A stretch of 6,792 bases of DNA from an uncultured Ruminococcus sp. (GTDB lineage: Bacteria; Bacillota; Clostridia; Oscillospirales; Ruminococcaceae). The stretch covers positions 1 to 6,792 of the forward strand of contig CAMOEP010000122.1 in the NCBI GenBank assembly GCA_946612185.1. The letters are read 5' to 3'. The translations under genes were made by a program, and so were the position numbers. The notes under the pieces are model-generated. The model was not told the DNA's origin and made no database searches. It saw only the letters and a program-made list of their open reading frames with translations. Positions 5,725 to 6,792 of the stretch are shown piece by piece. Numbering within the stretch: the first letter of the stretch is position 1; every line of letters begins with the position of its first letter.

Positions 5725-5753
5725 ATTATAACACGAAAAACCGCCGTTGTCAA
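5725..5753 (-). promoter_or_regulatory. Consensus SigA promoter of the rtcB operon
   Basis: Minus strand: TTGACA (5753-5748), exactly 17 bases, TATAAT (5730-5725), with TG one base before the -10. Both hexamers are perfect consensus. Predicted start near 5718, leaving a leader of about 215 bases. Such strength before a terminator hairpin suits a gene controlled after initiation. Confidence 0.92.
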
Positions 5754-5794
5754 TACACCAAAGCAACCTCGCAGTTTTTTTTATCTTTTCATCT

Positions 5795-6080
5795 CAAGCT
5801 GAGCCAGCTTGCAAGCTGAAGCCAGCTTGACCGCTTCTCACGTTGTCGCTTGCTTACGCTCGCTCACTTTGGTAGAACATCGCATTTTGCCGTCGCTCAA
5901 CCCGCTTTTCAATGGTACTAAGTTCTAATCAAATAATTCTGTAAATTTGCCGCTTTTTTGTTCTACCGGAGAACTCTGTACCAAGCAAAATATGGTTGAG
6001 CGACGTACAAAGTACCGTTTCTTTTAAAGTGAGCGAGTTAACGAGCGACAACGTGGGGGCGGTCGAGCTGGCTCAGCTCG
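5795..6080. repeat. ~285-bp imperfect palindrome (long inverted repeat)
   Basis: Left and right arms pair in nested order. AGCTGAGCCAGCT 5797-5809 with 6066-6078 (13 bp); GACCGC 5829-5834 with 6059-6064; CACGTTGTCGCT 5839-5850 with 6044-6055 (12 bp); CTCGCTCACTTT 5859-5870 with 6026-6037 (12 bp); CGTCGCTCAACC 5891-5902 with 5994-6005 (12 bp); GGTACTAAGTTCT 5914-5926 with 5970-5982 (11 of 13). The centre is an AT-rich loop (5927-5969). The left arm has an extra near-duplicate unit, giving two small hairpins in tandem (CAAGCTG/CAGCTTG at 5795-5811 and 5812-5829). There is no plausible ORF and no obvious target-site duplication. It lies between two outward promoters, so it is not needed as a terminator. 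It may be a MITE-like or other palindromic repeat, or a structured RNA gene. Confidence 0.85.
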
Positions 6081-6132
6081 TTTGTGAATAAGGTGTGAAT
6101 TTAGAATAAAAATTTTAAATTATAAAATAGTA

Positions 6133-6161
6133 TTGATTTTTTCTGAAATATATTGTACAAT
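6133..6161 (+). promoter_or_regulatory. Probable SigA promoter for the sugar-binding-domain gene
   Basis: TTGATT (6133-6138), 17 bases, TACAAT (6156-6161), in a very AT-rich stretch. The predicted start near 6168 gives a leader of about 67 bases. An overlapping TATAAA (6161-6166) is an alternative -10. Confidence 0.6.
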
Positions 6162-6173
6162 ATAAATAATGTG

Positions 6174-6207
6174 ACAGCGCTGCAATTGTGCGTTATTCCG
6201 GCGCTGT
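6174..6207 (+). other. Inverted repeat in the 5' leader of the sugar-binding-domain gene
   Basis: ACAGCGC (6174-6180) pairs with GCGCTGT (6201-6207), 7 bp with a 20-base loop, ending ten bases before the AAAAGGAG ribosome site. It is not followed by a T run, so it is not a terminator. It could be a leader hairpin or an operator; nothing in the sequence decides. Confidence 0.45.
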
Positions 6208-6235
6208 ATTAAAAAGAAAAGGAGAGTGCAGGACT

Positions 6236-6792
6236 TTGACTAAGCGCAGAATAGCTGTAATTGTTGCAGGTATGGATCAGAGCTACCAGAAAAGTATCCT
6301 AAACGGTCTGGAATCGGCTGCGGCTGAATGTTTGCTCGATTTTACCGTGTTTGCTTCCTTCAGCGGCACTATGGGCAATCCCAGGCACGATAAAGGAGAA
6401 TTTGCCATTTTCCGGCTTCCGGAGTTCACCGACTTCGACGGAGCCGTCCTGCTTACTAATACTATCGACTACCCCGCCGTCGTGCAGGATATCATCAAAA
6501 AAGTCAGAGATGCCGGTATACCTGCCGTTAGCATAGACTACGATATCGAGGATATGATGCACATCGGCATCGACAATAGTTCCGCTATGCGGAATATCAC
6601 CGAGCATTTTATCACCCACCACGGCTTCACCCGTTTCAACTACATCTCCGGCCCCGTGGATAACCCCGAAAGCGCCGACCGCCTCAAAGCTTTCCTGAAA
6701 GTTCTCGATGAGCATGGGCTTACTATCGACGACGACCGTATCTTCTACGGTGACTTCCGTGCGCCTTCCGGCAGAAATGCTATCGACTTCTT
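6236..6792 (+). CDS. LacI-type periplasmic-binding-like domain protein, partial
   Basis: 185 codons are visible before the window ends. The protein opens directly with a sugar-binding (Peripla_BP, LacI/ribose-binding) fold: TKRRIAVIVAGMDQSYQKSI, then FDGAVLLTNTIDYPAVVQDI, AGIPAVSIDYDIEDMMHIGI, DNSSAMRNITEHFITHHGF, YISGPVDNPESADRLKAFL. There is no N-terminal helix-turn-helix and no signal peptide, so it is neither an ordinary LacI repressor nor an exported binding protein. In Clostridia and Ruminococcaceae such headless domains usually precede a signalling module, often GGDEF (cyclic-di-GMP synthesis); here the C-terminus is off the window. Start: TTG at 6236, 11 bases beyond AAAAGGAG. No in-frame ATG or GTG is near that site; the next in-frame ATG (residue 13) falls inside the first strand-helix unit, so TTG is preferred. 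The start codon is less certain than the domain. Confidence 0.8.
   Translation, partial: MTKRRIAVIVAGMDQSYQKSILNGLESAAAECLLDFTVFASFSGTMGNPRHDKGEFAIFRLPEFTDFDGAVLLTNTIDYPAVVQDIIKKVRDAGIPAVSIDYDIEDMMHIGIDNSSAMRNITEHFITHHGFTRFNYISGPVDNPESADRLKAFLKVLDEHGLTIDDDRIFYGDFRAPSGRNAIDF

Noticed and set aside
5655..6004. Shared 9-mer GTTGAGCGA in the rtcB leader region (5655-5663) and the palindrome
   Set aside because: A single 9-base match between AT/GC-mixed neighbouring segments is too short to argue for antisense pairing or common origin.
5795..6080. The palindrome as a CRISPR array or a plain terminator
   Set aside because: There are no regularly spaced direct repeats. No T run follows the arms, and both flanking transcription units lead away from it.
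6299..6715. 138-codon minus-strand open frame at the right end
   Set aside because: It is antisense to the recognisable LacI-type domain and has no supporting signals.

Overview
The window looks like chromosomal DNA from an anaerobic, polysaccharide-degrading Firmicute, most plausibly Ruminococcus or a close Oscillospiraceae relative. The evidence is a secreted protein ending in a two-repeat dockerin, strong AGGAGG-type ribosome binding sites, SigA-type and ECF-type promoters, and GC-moderate coding DNA with AT-rich gaps. The species is an inference; no rRNA or other marker gene is present.

Left part (1-2263): a minus-strand ECF sigma factor gene overlaps by 14 bases the gene for a single-pass membrane protein with a long Thr/Ala/Val-rich outer stalk (cut by the window edge), which I read as its anti-sigma partner. 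Divergent from them is a secreted dockerin protein of unknown function. The intergenic region carries two mirror-image copies of one ECF-type promoter, TTAGAC-N16-CGACTAATAA, one facing each way. This is a compact, self-consistent circuit: the sigma factor probably switches on its own operon and the divergent dockerin gene together. A shared bidirectional terminator closes this block.

Middle (2277-3992): a stand-alone Wzz-like two-pass membrane protein with a roughly 390-residue outer coiled-coil region and a charged cytoplasmic tail, with its own SigA promoter.

Right-centre (4084-5753): an rtcB RNA-ligase operon on the minus strand. The order is a consensus SigA promoter, a ~215-nt structured leader containing a 32-codon leader ORF, an intrinsic terminator-like hairpin before the gene, rtcB itself, a translationally coupled 57-residue basic protein, and a terminator. 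In the leader an exact 11-bp inverted repeat (GGCTTGCCAGG/CCTGGCAAGCC) encloses the terminator hairpin. This suggests RNA-level control of rtcB, and it is the strongest candidate for something undescribed.

Right end (5795-6792): a ~285-bp imperfect palindrome built from several perfect 12-13 bp stems lies between the outward-facing rtcB promoter and a promoter for a partial gene. That gene encodes a LacI-type sugar-binding domain without a DNA-binding helix-turn-helix; in related bacteria such domains usually sit in front of a signalling domain.
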